Positions 22,895 to 33,867 are shown, counted from the stretch's first letter. The stretch is DNA of 64,000 nt from Agelas oroides (GCA_949130485.1 OX422183.1:29059316-29123315), one strand, 5' to 3'. Notes: a model not told the origin generated them from the letters alone. Translations and numbers: made by a program.

Positions 22895-23107
22895 ATGGAA
22901 GACTTAGAGGAGAGACGACGACGCCAGGCCAGAGAACGCGTCCAGAGGTACAGAAGACGTTTAAGTGATGAAAGACGACAGTACGACAGTGAAAGGAGAA
23001 GACTTGCGTGCCAGCAACAAAGCGATTCACTTCGCTCGCTGACGGCACGTGAACGGGATAGGCAGAGAACAGCACGGCATCGTAGTAGGGAGACTACACA
23101 ACAAAGG
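22895..23107 (+). CDS. Arg-rich frame, transposon-type N-terminus
   Basis: The frame starts MEDLEERRRRQARERVQRYR and continues with R/E/Q-rich repeats, ending at a good donor (AAAG|GTGAGC). Such Arg-rich leaders with splice donors are common at the start of Helitron/Pif1-type proteins in invertebrates; compare the KRASE-type leader at 48.9 kb. No downstream helicase is seen. Confidence 0.4.
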
Positions 23108-23481
23108 TGAGCTTGCATAAACAGGTTGGAATGATGCCAAGGGCAATGAGAACCATGTAACAGCTAGAGGTAATTTTAGCCATTAAAAACGCGGCTTAAC
23201 TTCACTCGCTGACCTGTGAATGGGACAGGCGGAGGATAGCACGGCGTCCCACTCACGTCCTCAAAGTCCTCGACATCATCTCGACCGCGGTTCGCCATTT
23301 CGTTCCACATGCTCTGCGTGAGGCACGTGATGCGCATGCGTATACCTAGTATGTAAAACTTCAAGGTTTTCAGCTACAACATTGCTAGCGATGAGTCGGT
23401 CTAGTCCGCAATCAGCACAATCACGCATTTTATTGATTATCTACCCATATATCATCATTAAAACATTATTCGAGGATTATA

Positions 23482-23567
23482 CAATTGAACCTCCGAGATA
23501 GGGACAACCTCCGAACAAAGGACAAGAGACACGTTCCCAAAGTGTCCTTTGTTCGAAGGTTCGACTG
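23482..23567. mobile_element. 86-bp mariner-type MITE
   Basis: TA on both sides; ends CAATTGAACCTCCGA and GAAGGTTCGACTG are imperfect inverts, and inner words ACAAAGGAC/GTCCTTTGT pair as well, so the whole unit is a hairpin. Confidence 0.65.
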
Positions 23568-24382
23568 TAATAAACTCTTCAATTCCTTGGGAGGGAACAA
23601 AACCTGCAATACTGGTTACTGTGCCTCTATATTCAGAAGTCTATACGCTTGCACCACTATAGATCAGGGCCTCCCCATGGTAGTCTCGTTCCAAAACTAA
23701 TTTTCAGCACACAGAGGAAAACTAATCTGGCCACGAGACTATGCCTATGCTACTATCTGAACTGCACACAGAACGAATACCTTAGTTCTAATTGTATACA
23801 TCTCTGCCGTAAATCCTCCCTTTCTTTGGTATACCATACTTGCATGAGTTTTCCAAGCTCTCCTTCACCTCATTCATTGTAAGTATTGTTTGTGTACCAA
23901 GCACGGCTGTCATGGTCTTATATATCTCTTCAGCCTCTGTTCTTCTACGCCTTTCTGTACAGCTCTATCATAACATTCAGTTGGCAGTGAAACTCAAGGT
24001 GCATCTTCATGGTCAAGATTCATATCACTAGGCCATGAGCCCAGTCAAAGTTTTCCTCATTGAACAGTTGACTTAGTGTAGCTACCTGAGATCTCGTCGC
24101 TTTTGGCTGAGTTTTCTGAACCTTCCTCCTTGGTGATTTATAAACTACTAGCAAACGATAAAAAATGATACCCTGGGCTTGTTTGGAAGTGTTAGAGCAG
24201 CCAACTAGACCACACTAACCATCTCAGGCGACTTCGCAGCAATACACTTGAAACACCAACATGGCGGATGGTATCACGTGCACGCCCGTATGACGTCAGT
24301 TGCAACGGGTCTATACTTTTGTGTTTTACAGACCATGCATTTTCCCCTCAGCCTCCCCTCCCACCTCTCTTCTCTCTTACTA

Positions 24383-25878
24383 CAGTGGAACCCCTCTATA
24401 ACGGACACCATTGGGGACAAACATTTTGTCGCTTATAGCGAGGTGTCCCTCACTCTGGGGCTTCCGGTATATTTCCGGTAGGCGTGGTATACGTAATCCG
24501 GCTTTTGAGTACAACAAGGCTGCGCTTTCAGAGCTTCCTTTGGTGTACGCTGGCAGGGAAGGCTAAGCAGAGGCTAGTACTACCAGTAACAGCACTAATC
24601 TAATGTCAAGTTAACTACAGCAGCGATGGTGCACTATCTTGCTGAAAAGGTCGACGGGTGTCCGCTAAATCAGGATTGTTGAGTATTGCTTGCGTACAAT
24701 TAGGACTGCAATAACTGTCCGTTATTCGGAGTAGCGGGGTGTCTGCTATTCAGGGGTTACTTAAGGTGGCGGTGAAGTCTTTCGGCGGAGGTTAATGAAA
24801 ACATAAACATGGGTTACAGTCAGGACCAGGGTTACTCCTAGTTTCAGGGTTAGGGTTTGCTTTAGGGCAATCTTGCTTCGCCTAATTTTAAAAAGGGTTT
24901 TAGTAGCTCATCAATATATTCATGAGCCAAAATTGCCACTCGATGGACGCATCTACACACTCACTGTAGGTAGCGTCCTAACCACCAATGCATATCAAAC
25001 CAATCTATGTCAGCTTTTGTTCAGAGCTACTCTCAAAGTCAGGCTAGACTCACGTTTGTCGCTACTCTTGGAATGGATAACTTTGACTGCAACAATAATG
25101 AATGCACATTTCAAAAATTCACAGCTTGTCTACGGGAGGGGCTCATTCACGAGTGGAAGCAAGCATTATACTAGCCCCACCTCTCCCCCTTATGTCGCTA
25201 AACAACTCACGGTTCTGTTCCCCACACAACTCCTCTGCAGCTTTCTTGTCAACGCCAACGTAGTACCAACGATATATTGCGCATTCTAGTTAAAGCCCAG
25301 CCCAGCACTCGAAGCACCGGGCCACGATCACCTACTAGGTTTGGCATACGATCGCAAGACCTGGGCCTGCCCAATGAGTACAGTCTTGGCTACTGTGGCG
25401 TTTCTGCTGCTTCTAGACACAAGCTTGCTTTCACAAGCAGGCACTTCACACTATTCACAGCTACTGACACTACAGCACTCTACTAAACTCCTTCTTTTTT
25501 TTTTTTCGCTTTTTTTAAGTCGATCTAAGCTTATCTTCAAAGTTCCGACCACCACATGAGGGGTTCCGCCAGACCACATCTTAACTAACTTAATTATAAA
25601 CTGATTATTGGATGTCAATGCCGACAGGAAATGGGGAAAATCCCCAATTTTACGGACAATGAACGGATGAAGACTCCCAAAACGGACTGTGCGCTAAAAG
25701 TTTACAAAGACAAAGAATTCTATCAGCTTGGATTCCAGGTTTGTTGACCTTGAAAACACAGGGTTCCCTGCCACCTTAAGTATTGAAGTGAATGGAAGGA
25801 CTGTCAGGACTTTCAGAATTGTCCGTTATATCGTGAGTGTCTGCTGCTCTGGGGTGTCCGTTAAGCGGGGTTTCACTG
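24383..25878. mobile_element. mariner-like element split by a TTAA element
   Basis: Ends CAGTGGAACCCCTCTATAAC and the complement-like GTTAAGCGGGGTTTCACTG are bounded by TA. A TTAA element occupies 24765-25775. A second member without that insertion lies at 38670-39217. No transposase. Confidence 0.8.
24765..25775 (-). mobile_element. TTAA-flanked element, copy 3
   Basis: Reverse orientation relative to copies 1 and 2, bounded by TTAA (24761-24764 and 25776-25779), ends GGTGGCGGTGAAG and CCCTGCCACC. More diverged than copies 1 and 2. Confidence 0.85.
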
Positions 25879-25892
25879 TATTCCTAACAACA

Positions 25893-26250
25893 GGAACTAG
25901 TCACAAAAAAAGTTTTCTGAATGAAAACAAGTGCATGTAGGGATGGAACCCTCAAAAATCAGCCAAACAAGATGGGAACGACACCACAACACTTTCACAC
26001 CATCCCTACATCTTGTGCCATTTTGCCTTGTGTTAGTGCATAGGAGGGTGATGGGAGGCAGTGGGTTGGGTAGTGCTGGGTGTGTAGTGCATGTTGATGT
26101 GCATGCATTGACAGTAAGTTGTGCTGTGGGTTGCTACTGAGTATGGCAGATATGGTCTGTCTTGTATGCAGAAGCTGTGGAGTGCACAAGCAGTGCTGAG
26201 TCTGTATGGCATGCCCACATTCATTCAGAAAACTTTTGTGTGACTTGTGT
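25893..26250. mobile_element. TGTAGGGATGG element, truncated copy
   Basis: The left part (CACAAAAAAAGTTTTCTGAA, then ATGTAGGGATGGAACCCTC and CACACCATCCCTACATCTTG) matches 35347-35490. The middle matches that copy in inverse orientation. The right end is only CAGAAAACTTTTGTGTGAC, so the inner right arm is missing. Confidence 0.7.
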
Positions 26251-28462
26251 ATCTATGGACTGACCACTTGCCGTAAAATTTAAATGAGCGCATTTAAATG
26301 TTTCACGAAGATCGATATCGTGAAGCTTGTGAAGGCAGTGGAGGGGTACTGTCAGAGTGCAGCGTCGGGGACCCGGAGCAAAGACGACTGAAGTTGAAGC
26401 ATGCGTGGCACGTGCTTTGTGCTTCTACCGACGACCTCAGGCCACTCACAGTCGGTACAAATTAAATATGGACGGTGGTTGCTTCAGGTAGCGGGCCATG
26501 CATAAATGGCACTCATAAACGCCAGAAATTTAGCTCATGATTTCGGTGTAAAGCTTAGTCCATGCATGTGTAGCCACATTAGCTGCCCTGGCTGGAGAAA
26601 TGGCTGGCATATGTGATACTTATATTTATCTCTCAGTCTGGTGAGGACTTAACTACATATATGCGTTATTAAATTTGGCTTAAACAGTCGTGACAAATCC
26701 TGCTGTGTGCCATGACAAAGTAGTAAATCAGCATGCAGTTTGCTGCTTGCTCAGGCTCGCCCCATGATGATGAATCATCTCACTAGTTTATTAACTGGAG
26801 GTCAAAGGTCAAGAGTACACCTTCCTTCCTGTATTCTTGTATTGTGATGTTCCAACTAACTGTTATCTACTGTGTAGCCTAAGCCTTCTAATGTTCCTTT
26901 GTCTCCAACACTGATACCTCTCAGTTGATAGCAAGTCAACCAACTTCTGCAGTTTTATAAATTCAAGCTCCTAACATTCGGAATGATGCAGTAGTGGCAG
27001 CAAAGTCAGTGATTGAATTGTCTGAGGAAGCAAACTCAACATCAGAATTGTAAATCAGTTTATTACACTAAGCTTAACTTATTGTCACCGTACATCTATC
27101 TGTATTCGTGGAGGATGTTTTTTGTTGCTGTTTATCAGAATCTGTACAAGGCAGCTGAAATGAGCCAGGTGAGCAGAGTTATTATTTTGTTGTTGTTGAG
27201 AGTGGAGCTGGTGTCAACATCGAAAATGCTAAGAAGGTGAGTATATGCAACTATTGATTTGATAATTTCACTTAGCCCACTTTCCAGCCTTCGCCTGAGA
27301 ATGGGTCTATTTCTATTGTTCTACAGCACATTCACTGCTTATCGCTACATTCCCCAGCTCCAGATCGAATCTCAGACAACTCACTATTTCCTTATCTGTG
27401 TAGCTGGAAAACGCTCATGCCGATTCATCTCATGAGACTGCCATCCTTCAACCTCCTTCTAGAACTAGCTATACCCACAAAATCTTAATTGTCGCTATAG
27501 TATGGTATGCTTGAATACTATATACAGGATGACAAGAATTAGGATGGTGTACGTAAATTGATCTGTGTGGGCCCGTATAGAGAAGGTGGTGAGGAGAGTT
27601 GAGGAGTTCACTAATAATTTATACACCTCCTAGCTACACATTTTAAATGCCCTACTGAGTGGTCTGCTAGCCTCGCTGTTCAAACCAGCTTGGTTGCTGT
27701 TCTTTTATTATTGAAGACCGGCAACTTGGGTTGGAATGTGCATACAGGTTTACACCGCTGCATTATATGCAGGCTAATTATGAAATTATGATGCAACTGA
27801 ACAGCCTGCAGCCATAGGATTTCTCCTCGCAAACTGAAAGTACATGGAGGAGTAGGCATAGCTATATTAATTGGTAGTCAGGTCATTTTCTCTGTAATCT
27901 AAGCTATGTTTCCTATTATAGCTACTCTTTCTTCAACATAATTTCAGAATTCTCTGCATACTGTTTCATCACCCACCTTAGCCTCGTTCAAAGCCCTCCG
28001 CTGTTTTTTTTTTGTTCTTCTTTGTCCATTCAATGTAATCCATGGAAGCGAAAGAGTGGTGAAAAACGAGGAATGCCTGGGAAACACTTATCATGTGATG
28101 TAGACATTGGTCGGAGGTAGGGAGGCCAGGGTTAAGGTTGCTGTCCAATTCCACTCTTTCCCCATGCACTACAGCATGCAATACCATGCCTGCTACACCG
28201 GTCCTCTTATATACAACCGCTACTACGGCTACCAGAGCAGCTGCTGTTCAACACTTTCACTCTCACACATAAGTGTGTGTGTGTGTGTGTGCAACTTAAT
28301 TCATATGTCATCACCATCTGTATTATGCAATAGGGTAAAGTTGCCAAATGGGAAGCCTCAAAGAACACAAACTAAGGTAGAAGTGATAATGTGATATAAG
28401 AACATACAATATCTAAGGAAACCAATAATAAAAATTGTAAATCTGGATACTGCAGTAGTAAG
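26251..28462. other. mostly unannotated; weak small exons
   Basis: Two short frames with splice-like edges deserve note: 26965-27055, coding PNIRNDAVVAAKSVIELSEE and a stop, and 27201-27236, coding SGAGVNIENAKK before GTGAGT. The latter resembles part of an ankyrin repeat, but it is too short to call. A TAGCCTCG-like end occurs at 27980. A TG microsatellite lies near 28272. Confidence 0.25.
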
Positions 28463-28758
28463 TCAGTATTGATAGGCTTCATTCGTCTTCATTTCAATAC
28501 CAGTCTTTACGGGTCTGTAGGCCATGCTCTCACTCAGTTCAATCACCTCCTCATACTCCGGACCTGTTTGTTGCAGTGGATTAGAGGATGATACTGGCTG
28601 CAGTGGTTGGGAGAATGACTTGGAGCTTTGGGAATGGTGCTTACTGATACAGTGGTACAACAGAGCTCCAGCGAGGACACCAGCTATGAAAAACACCACT
28701 GAAATACCTGGAAATGCAATTCCAACAGCTGCACCAGTAGTGAGTGGCCCCACCACAT
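28463..28758 (-). CDS. last exon of a type I membrane receptor (TM plus cytoplasmic tail)
   Basis: The exon begins after an AG acceptor (CCAAGCAG) at 28759 and ends at a stop, coding 97 residues. Residues about 10-35 form a hydrophobic transmembrane helix (GISVVFFIAGVLAGALLYHC). The Ser/Gln-rich tail contains YEEV and, eight residues later, YRPV, an arrangement close to an ITAM (YxxL/I-x6-8-YxxL/I) with Val in place of Leu/Ile, and it ends NEAYQY. This fits a cell-surface receptor that signals through tyrosine phosphorylation. Extracellular exons should lie at higher coordinates on the minus strand but none is recognised; a retroelement and transposon fill the next 2.5 kb. Confidence 0.65.
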
Positions 28759-28759
28759 C

Positions 28760-29780
28760 TGCTTGGAGAGAGAAGTATGGTTTTTAGCATACAACAATTA
28801 TAATATTGTAGTATCAAGATGCCTACTTTTACCGCTAAGCTCACAGTAAGTCAGAATGAGGAACATACTGAACTGTAGCAGCAAAAATCAAAAGGTAGTA
28901 GAGAAGACCCAGAGACTCAGATAATAAGATAGCTATTGAAGTTGTATTTATGGGTGTTGAATTCGAAATGGCAAGGCTGAATGCTATGCTTAACTTTTTG
29001 GAGGCACGGGCAGGCTGGACACAAGGCTACACCAGAATATGCCATGACGTACCAATCACACAACCATTACTAAGGGTACATCAAGCCGCCATTGACTTCA
29101 TGCACCTTTGGTAATGATTGTCACATTTGTCAATGTAACCTTGCCATTACTTAAATCCTAAAACTAGTCTTGCCTGCCAGACCATGGCTTCTCCCAGCAC
29201 CGATACGCTTACATGCCGACTTGTCGTATCTGAAACTGCTTTTGCTTCTACACACACAACACTGTAGCACTATCAGGCAAGACCACTCCCATGCAAGACA
29301 AATCTAACCTCGTCACCAGAATTTGATGGTCGTGCAGGAGAGCCTGGGGACAAGGCTAGTTGATTAGTTAAGGACTGAGCTATCACTGAAAGACGGGCCA
29401 TAGTCTACTTGGAACTCATGCCACACAACCAACACTTCCAAATGGACCAACATCCACTATAACAGTATTGTATGTAGATTCTGTACCTCCACAGAGAGAA
29501 AGAGCTTGCTTCGACCTCCTTTGGATATATGAGAGCGTCCAGTAGAACACTTAGCCGTCAGTTTGTAACTTTGTTGCAAGTATACGTGAACAATGAAGAC
29601 AATAGCACATGTATAATATAATTGATGTCAGACTGTCTGTCCCTGTACATGTTGCCATACCTCTTCTTGTAAACAGCCCTTACCTGTTCTGTGACAACCC
29701 TTACCTGTTTTGTAACCAGTACTTACCAGTCTAACCTTATGTGCCTATATAAATGATCACCCTCTTCTCTGAGATGAGAT
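28760..29780. other. no exon recognised; possible LTR
   Basis: A 55-bp segment at 29305-29358 has TAACCTCGTC and GACAAGGCTA ends like the TAGCCTCG hairpins but no target duplication. From about 29600 the sequence, with a TATATAA box near 29746, may be the left part of an LTR that continues after the TA element at 30683. Confidence 0.35.
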
Positions 29781-29981
29781 ACCGTATAGCGGGAAATTTT
29801 CGCGGGTCCAAATTTTCGCGAAAATCCCGTTTCCCCTCCAGAAGAAATTTTCGCGGTTTTAATTTTCGCGGTTTTAATTTTCGCGTTTAGCTGTAGAACA
29901 CGAGCTATTGACCACGCCCCTTAACGTGTGCGTCATGTTGCCACGCCTCCGTCGAGCTCGCACTTGAGACACGTGTCAAAT

Positions 29982-30377
29982 ATGGCTGATGGTCGAGTGA
30001 GTTTTTCGGTTGAGGCGGTGGTGAGAGGCTACCATGCCTACAAGCACATCTGGGCCGCTGTCTATGGCGAAGAATTGCCGTGCGAGATGGAAGCTGGCAA
30101 CCGGGTCGATGCTTTCGCTGTGGCCGTAATGAAGGATGGGACGGTTGTAGGCCACGTTCCGAAGAAGATCTCCGTTTGCTCTTTGTACCTACGTCGAGGC
30201 GGATCGATTATATGTCGTGTAACGGGATCAAGACGCTACTCTGAAGACCTAATACAGAGCGGACTCGAAATCCCATGCTACGCTTACGACAAAGGCCAAG
30301 AAGCTCGTCGTGTCTGCGCTGCTCGGTGTTGCATCAGGCGTGTCTCCCAAGGGCTCAACGATCTTGCTGGAAAGTAA
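29982..30377 (+). CDS. HIRAN-domain protein within a transposon
   Basis: The ATG at 29982 (A at -3, G at +4) opens a 131-codon frame. In order: FSVEAVVRGYHAYKHIW near residue 6, a central AGNRVDAFAVAVMKDG, then VVGHVPKKIS, RRGGSIICRVTG and LEIPCYAY near residue 103. These are the recognised landmarks of a HIRAN domain, which in HLTF binds 3'-OH single-stranded DNA ends. After LEIPCYAY the tail is short; a +1 frame from about 30288 stays open further and includes a basic SKKRKLS, so a frame error or an alternative end is possible. A GTAAGA donor-like site overlaps the stop. In this context the role is unknown: it may be a captured host gene or an accessory of an autonomous partner. Confidence 0.75.
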   Translation: MADGRVSFSVEAVVRGYHAYKHIWAAVYGEELPCEMEAGNRVDAFAVAVMKDGTVVGHVPKKISVCSLYLRRGGSIICRVTGSRRYSEDLIQSGLEIPCYAYDKGQEARRVCAARCCIRRVSQGLNDLAGK

Positions 30378-30387
30378 GAAGAGAAAG

Positions 30388-30540
30388 CTAAGTGATGACC
30401 TTCGAAGTCGGGGTCAAAGCGCTTTCCCTGACTGCCTCATTGGCAGCTTTTACCGTCGCTGGGCTCACGGAGGATGAAAGATGTCCCGTGGGTGAGGGTA
30501 GGAGGTCGTCTGCTGGTTTGAAATAGCGATACAGTGCCAT
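30388..30540 (-). CDS. short opposing ORF (MALYxYFxPxDD family)
   Basis: The frame starts MALYRYFKPADDLLPSP and continues SSSVSPATVKAANEAV before a stop at 50 codons. The related element at 49.4 kb encodes MALYQYFQPSDDLPDPSG and ASVSPAAIKDANEAV in the same place and strand. Substitutions between the two keep the pattern while DNA identity is modest, which suggests past coding selection. It may be the first exon of a transposon-linked gene. Function unknown. Confidence 0.5.
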   Translation of the reverse strand: MALYRYFKPADDLLPSPTGHLSSSVSPATVKAANEAVRESALTPTSKVIT

Positions 30541-30684
30541 GGTCAAAACTTTTCACGAGTGCAAAATTTCAGGTGTTCAAATTTTCGCGGTTTTTATTTT
30601 CGCGGTTTTTATTTTCGCGTTTCGGTCGTGGGTCGCGAAAATCGCGAAAATTTGGACCTCGCGAAAATTTCCCGCTATACGGTA

Positions 30685-30768
30685 TTATTCAGTCAAGTCT
30701 ATATTGGTGTATGACTGCGCAAACCAGAGCGGGTAGTCAGAAGGCGTTACATTGGTGTCAGAAGTGGG
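30685..30768 (+). promoter_or_regulatory. LTR 3' end and primer-binding-like site
   Basis: TGGTGTCAGAAGTGGGA at 30752-30768 directly precedes a gag-like start codon; this arrangement is typical of a primer-binding site just after a 5' LTR in Ty3/gypsy-type elements. The tRNA species was not determined. Confidence 0.5.
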
Positions 30769-31002
30769 ATGTCGTCTGACAGTGAAGGAGAAGGGGCGCC
30801 TACAGAACCCGCTCGCTTCGTCCGTGTAAGCCTCCGCCCTCCACCGAGATATACTGCGTCAGCTGATTTGGATCTATGGCTGAAGCGGTTCGAACTTTAT
30901 GTGCGGCAGACTGGAATACCAGAGGACCAGTGGGCGACGGAGCTGCTTCCACTTCTGGATGATACAGCCTTCCGAGTAGAAATCACTTGGCATCCAATCT
31001 GA
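30769..31002 (+). pseudogene. gag-like N-terminus of a retrotransposon (truncated)
   Basis: The 77-codon frame contains DLDLWLKRFELYVRQTG and then PEDQWATELLPLLDD followed by AFRV, matching the start of Ty3/gypsy-type Gag proteins. It stops soon after, and no protease or polymerase follows, so this is a solo 5' remnant. Confidence 0.55.
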
Positions 31003-31706
31003 GTGCATACACCATAGTGCTATGGTGTACCTAGTGAAGGTCCCGTTCACCAACACTGAGTGTGTGAAAGTGATGCTAAATGGAAAAACCCTCATGATCT
31101 CCGAGTTTGCTCTTTGCATTTTTTGTTCATTTATGTTTGAAGTAGTGAACTTGCTCCCAGCTAAAATTTTAGTTGCACTCAAATTCATCAAGACATGTTG
31201 GGTTGATGAGAATGTATTCAGTCTTCTAAGTGAAAAGTATGGAGATCACAACTCAGTAGAGTTTTTCTGTTTTGCTTTCCTTTGCTTTGTATTGTTTTGT
31301 TAAAGTGGTAAGTGCATCTCAAGTTGAAGCAACTAGACTAATAGCACAGAAATACACTTCCAGGTCATTGCAAATGAAAGACTGTCTTTATGGTAGGAGG
31401 GCTATAGTTGGCCACTCTAAAATACTGGGTCACATGGGTCACAATCATTAGTGGCAAATGTTGGGCCCCATTTACCGTCCATAGATTACGTAGGCCCAAT
31501 TTAGCACTTGAACAGTGGTTGCAGTCTGAATAGCGAGTGTATACAAATCATGAAACTGTATGCACTAAAGGTGTATTTATCACATTTTTTAATTTGTTTC
31601 ACCGTTTTTTAAAGACTATAGTAATATTACATGGCCAACTCCTCATGTCTTACTCACTCCTTGAACTCTGAGGGAGAAGCAGTGAGCCCAAAGTTGAGCT
31701 ATATAG
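31003..31706. other. no gene recognised
   Basis: The stretch after the gag fragment shows no polymerase motifs. A frame of 93 codons at 31022-31303 has no recognised domain. Confidence 0.3.
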
Positions 31707-32319
31707 AGTAAGTTAGCAATCATCGGACGACAGGTATATTCGGACACGGGATAGACTAAGGTATAGTCTAAGTTCACCTGGTTTGAAACGGTTTCCGGTT
31801 ACGTCACCTTGATAACTATTTATAATCCGTCGCGCACCTTAGTGAATATTTATAATCCGTCGCGCGCTGCCGTAAGTTAAATACATTAGACCATACAGCA
31901 TGGTGGCCGTCTGAAGCGGCTCATTGGCTATATGGTTAAGAAGTGTATCTATTTTCAGACACTGTTGTTTGTGCCTTCTCTGAAGCTGCTTTTGGAGAGA
32001 TTTTAGTATCGATACGATGCCCCAAGACCTCCCAATTCGCAATATATTTTGGTAGCGGTAGCTGCTTTCAACACTCAGGGGCGCAGCTGAACGTGGACCA
32101 GTCCGATTCGATACACTTCTCCGAATAGTGATGTTTTTCGGACGGCCATTTTGTCGCTTCTAGCGCCAACAGGAAACAATGCGGGGGGGGGGGCTTTTTG
32201 GTACACCAGGTACCGCGTACCTCCGCCACAGTCTTGTGGTATCGCCGAATGTTTACGCAGTTTTTCCTCCGCGTTTGAGCGTCCGAATATAGCTGTCGTC
32301 CGATTATTGCTAACTTACT
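31707..32319. mobile_element. element with AGTAAGTTAGCAAT ends
   Basis: AGTAAGTTAGCAATCATCGG (31707) and the right end TCCGATTATTGCTAACTTACT (ends 32319, on its complement) are inverted repeats of about 40 bp with few mismatches. The middle (31945-32190) is shared, inverted, with 62844-63100. Confidence 0.7.
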
Positions 32320-33086
32320 CTAGCACTGAGTTCTCAGGTCACTTCAGGCAGTACAGGCTTGTGAATAGTTTGTACGTAGTGTTTCTTGACATTATTTAGA
32401 CAATTGTTTATTTTTGTCTTAACAGGATCGAGTTATATAATTATGAAGCACAGCTGGTTACAGAGATGTTTGTATAGTAGACCGTTGGCTAACTTGACCA
32501 AGTTGGTATTTAGTAATGTAAGTTGTATCGTACTCTGTCACTTTGTGCAGCATAGGAGGGCCAACGTATATATTTTGTAACAACTACTGTAATTGCACTT
32601 CTCATTTATTTTATAAACTAGTTCAGAACTGTTGTGTAATTATAGAATGCACTGTGTTGTCTTCTTGTATACCGAAAAACAGGTTGATGCTTTTCAATTG
32701 TTCAGCAGCTCATGCACATATGGAATGAAGACATGCAGTCATAAAATGCACGGACAGTTCAGACAAGAGAGCAAGATGATGTCCTTTTTGTTAATTGCAA
32801 TTAGAATGGTATTATCATGCACTCTTGGTTCAAAGGATTGTGCTAGCCAGGTGGCAATGTATCAACACACTCCGGCTATTATATCAGAAAGACATTGTCT
32901 AGCCTGTTGATCTGGACTTTGTGGGTGTTCCAATACATTACAAATTTCTGTACGTCTGTGCTTTACATGTGTGAATGTGAACTCCAGACAATGCCTGCTG
33001 ACAAATCACACCAAATAATGCTACTTCCACTATACAGAAAATAATAGGCATCAATTTACACAAAAAGTCCTTGCTTGTTTGGAGCA
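32320..33086. other. no gene recognised
   Basis: Several overlapping short plus-strand frames are present; none has splice or domain support. Confidence 0.3.
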
Positions 33087-33245
33087 AAACTCACTTAGTG
33101 GATACTGTCAGGTGAGCTCCAGATCACCCGCTGTGGCATTTCATGATTTTCGCGGAAATTCCCAAGGAAACACTCTTGCGTATAAGGAAGAGCTATAGCA
33201 GGTGATCTAGAGTTCACATGGTGGCAGTATCTACTAAGTGAGTTT
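33087..33245. mobile_element. 159-bp hairpin MITE
   Basis: AAACTCACTTAGTGGATACT at the left is the inverse of the right end AGTATCTACTAAGTGAGTTT with a mismatch; pairing continues about 48 bp with mismatches. Confidence 0.75.
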
Positions 33246-33537
33246 CCTCTCAAACGGACAAAAGCCGTTTGTGTAAATCTTTCACTATGGGCAGTCTGTG
33301 TGATTACATCATCACGAGGCACTAACTGCTATGTTGGGCGTGTCACTACTTCGTAGCTTCCAACCTCTTCTCCTTTTTGCTTTACTTTGCCAGACCAGCA
33401 TATGCAGGTGCATAGTCAGGTATGACCCCCGGCATTTGAATGATTTTTTTTTAAGCTTAGCTGTATCATTGGAATGCCAGCAATCTCAAACCACTGTTCT
33501 AGCACCATTAAAATCATGGCGTACGGTAGTACGCCAT

Positions 33538-33740
33538 ATGTAGGGATGACCCCGAAAAAAAATGGCGGCCACATTATAAGTGCACAAATGACATGTCTGC
33601 GTTAGATTAGTCAACGTCCTCCATGAGCCATATCAGGCATTATCGAGCGCTTCCATGGGCAACAGGATCGTTATCTTTGCTGGAAAGCATCGCTATAAAA
33701 GTGCCAGACCGGCAAGTCGCTAAAACGGGCAAATCGTCTA
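33538..33740 (+). repeat. repeat with a short conserved frame (copy 2)
   Basis: Matches 10203-10420. The frame MSHIRHYRALPWATG opens at 33623. It runs directly into the TTTC microsatellite. Confidence 0.6.
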
Positions 33741-33862
<122 letters not shown>

Positions 33863-33867
33863 ATCAT

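Larger units (their letters stand above)
20223..24315. mobile_element. 4.1 kb element with TATAGACCCGTTGCAACTG ends
   Basis: The left end TATAGACCCGTTGCAACTG and right end CAGTTGCAACGGGTCTATA are exact inverts, and the element splits the repeat whose intact copy is at 35.2 kb. Interior contents include decayed TE frames, a decayed HIRAN region (22345-22680), an Arg-rich frame (22895-23107) and small MITEs. The TSD is not clear (TA or TATA possible). Confidence 0.7.
29782..30682 (+). mobile_element. 901-bp TA-flanked element carrying a HIRAN ORF
   Basis: TA flanks both sides. The ends CCGTATAGCGGGAAATTTTC and its complement are inverted repeats, followed on each side by several copies of the subterminal word ATTTTCGCG. 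It encodes a HIRAN frame on the plus strand (29982-30377) and an opposing short frame (30388-30540). No transposase is present. A 384-bp relative lacking the HIRAN part is at 49417-49800. It appears inserted in the LTR region of a retroelement. Confidence 0.85.

Noticed and set aside
29305-29358. Further TAGCCTCG-type hairpin (TAACCTCGTC ... GACAAGGCTA)
   Set aside because: The ends look similar, but the flanks AGACAAATC and GTTGATTAG do not match, so insertion is not shown.
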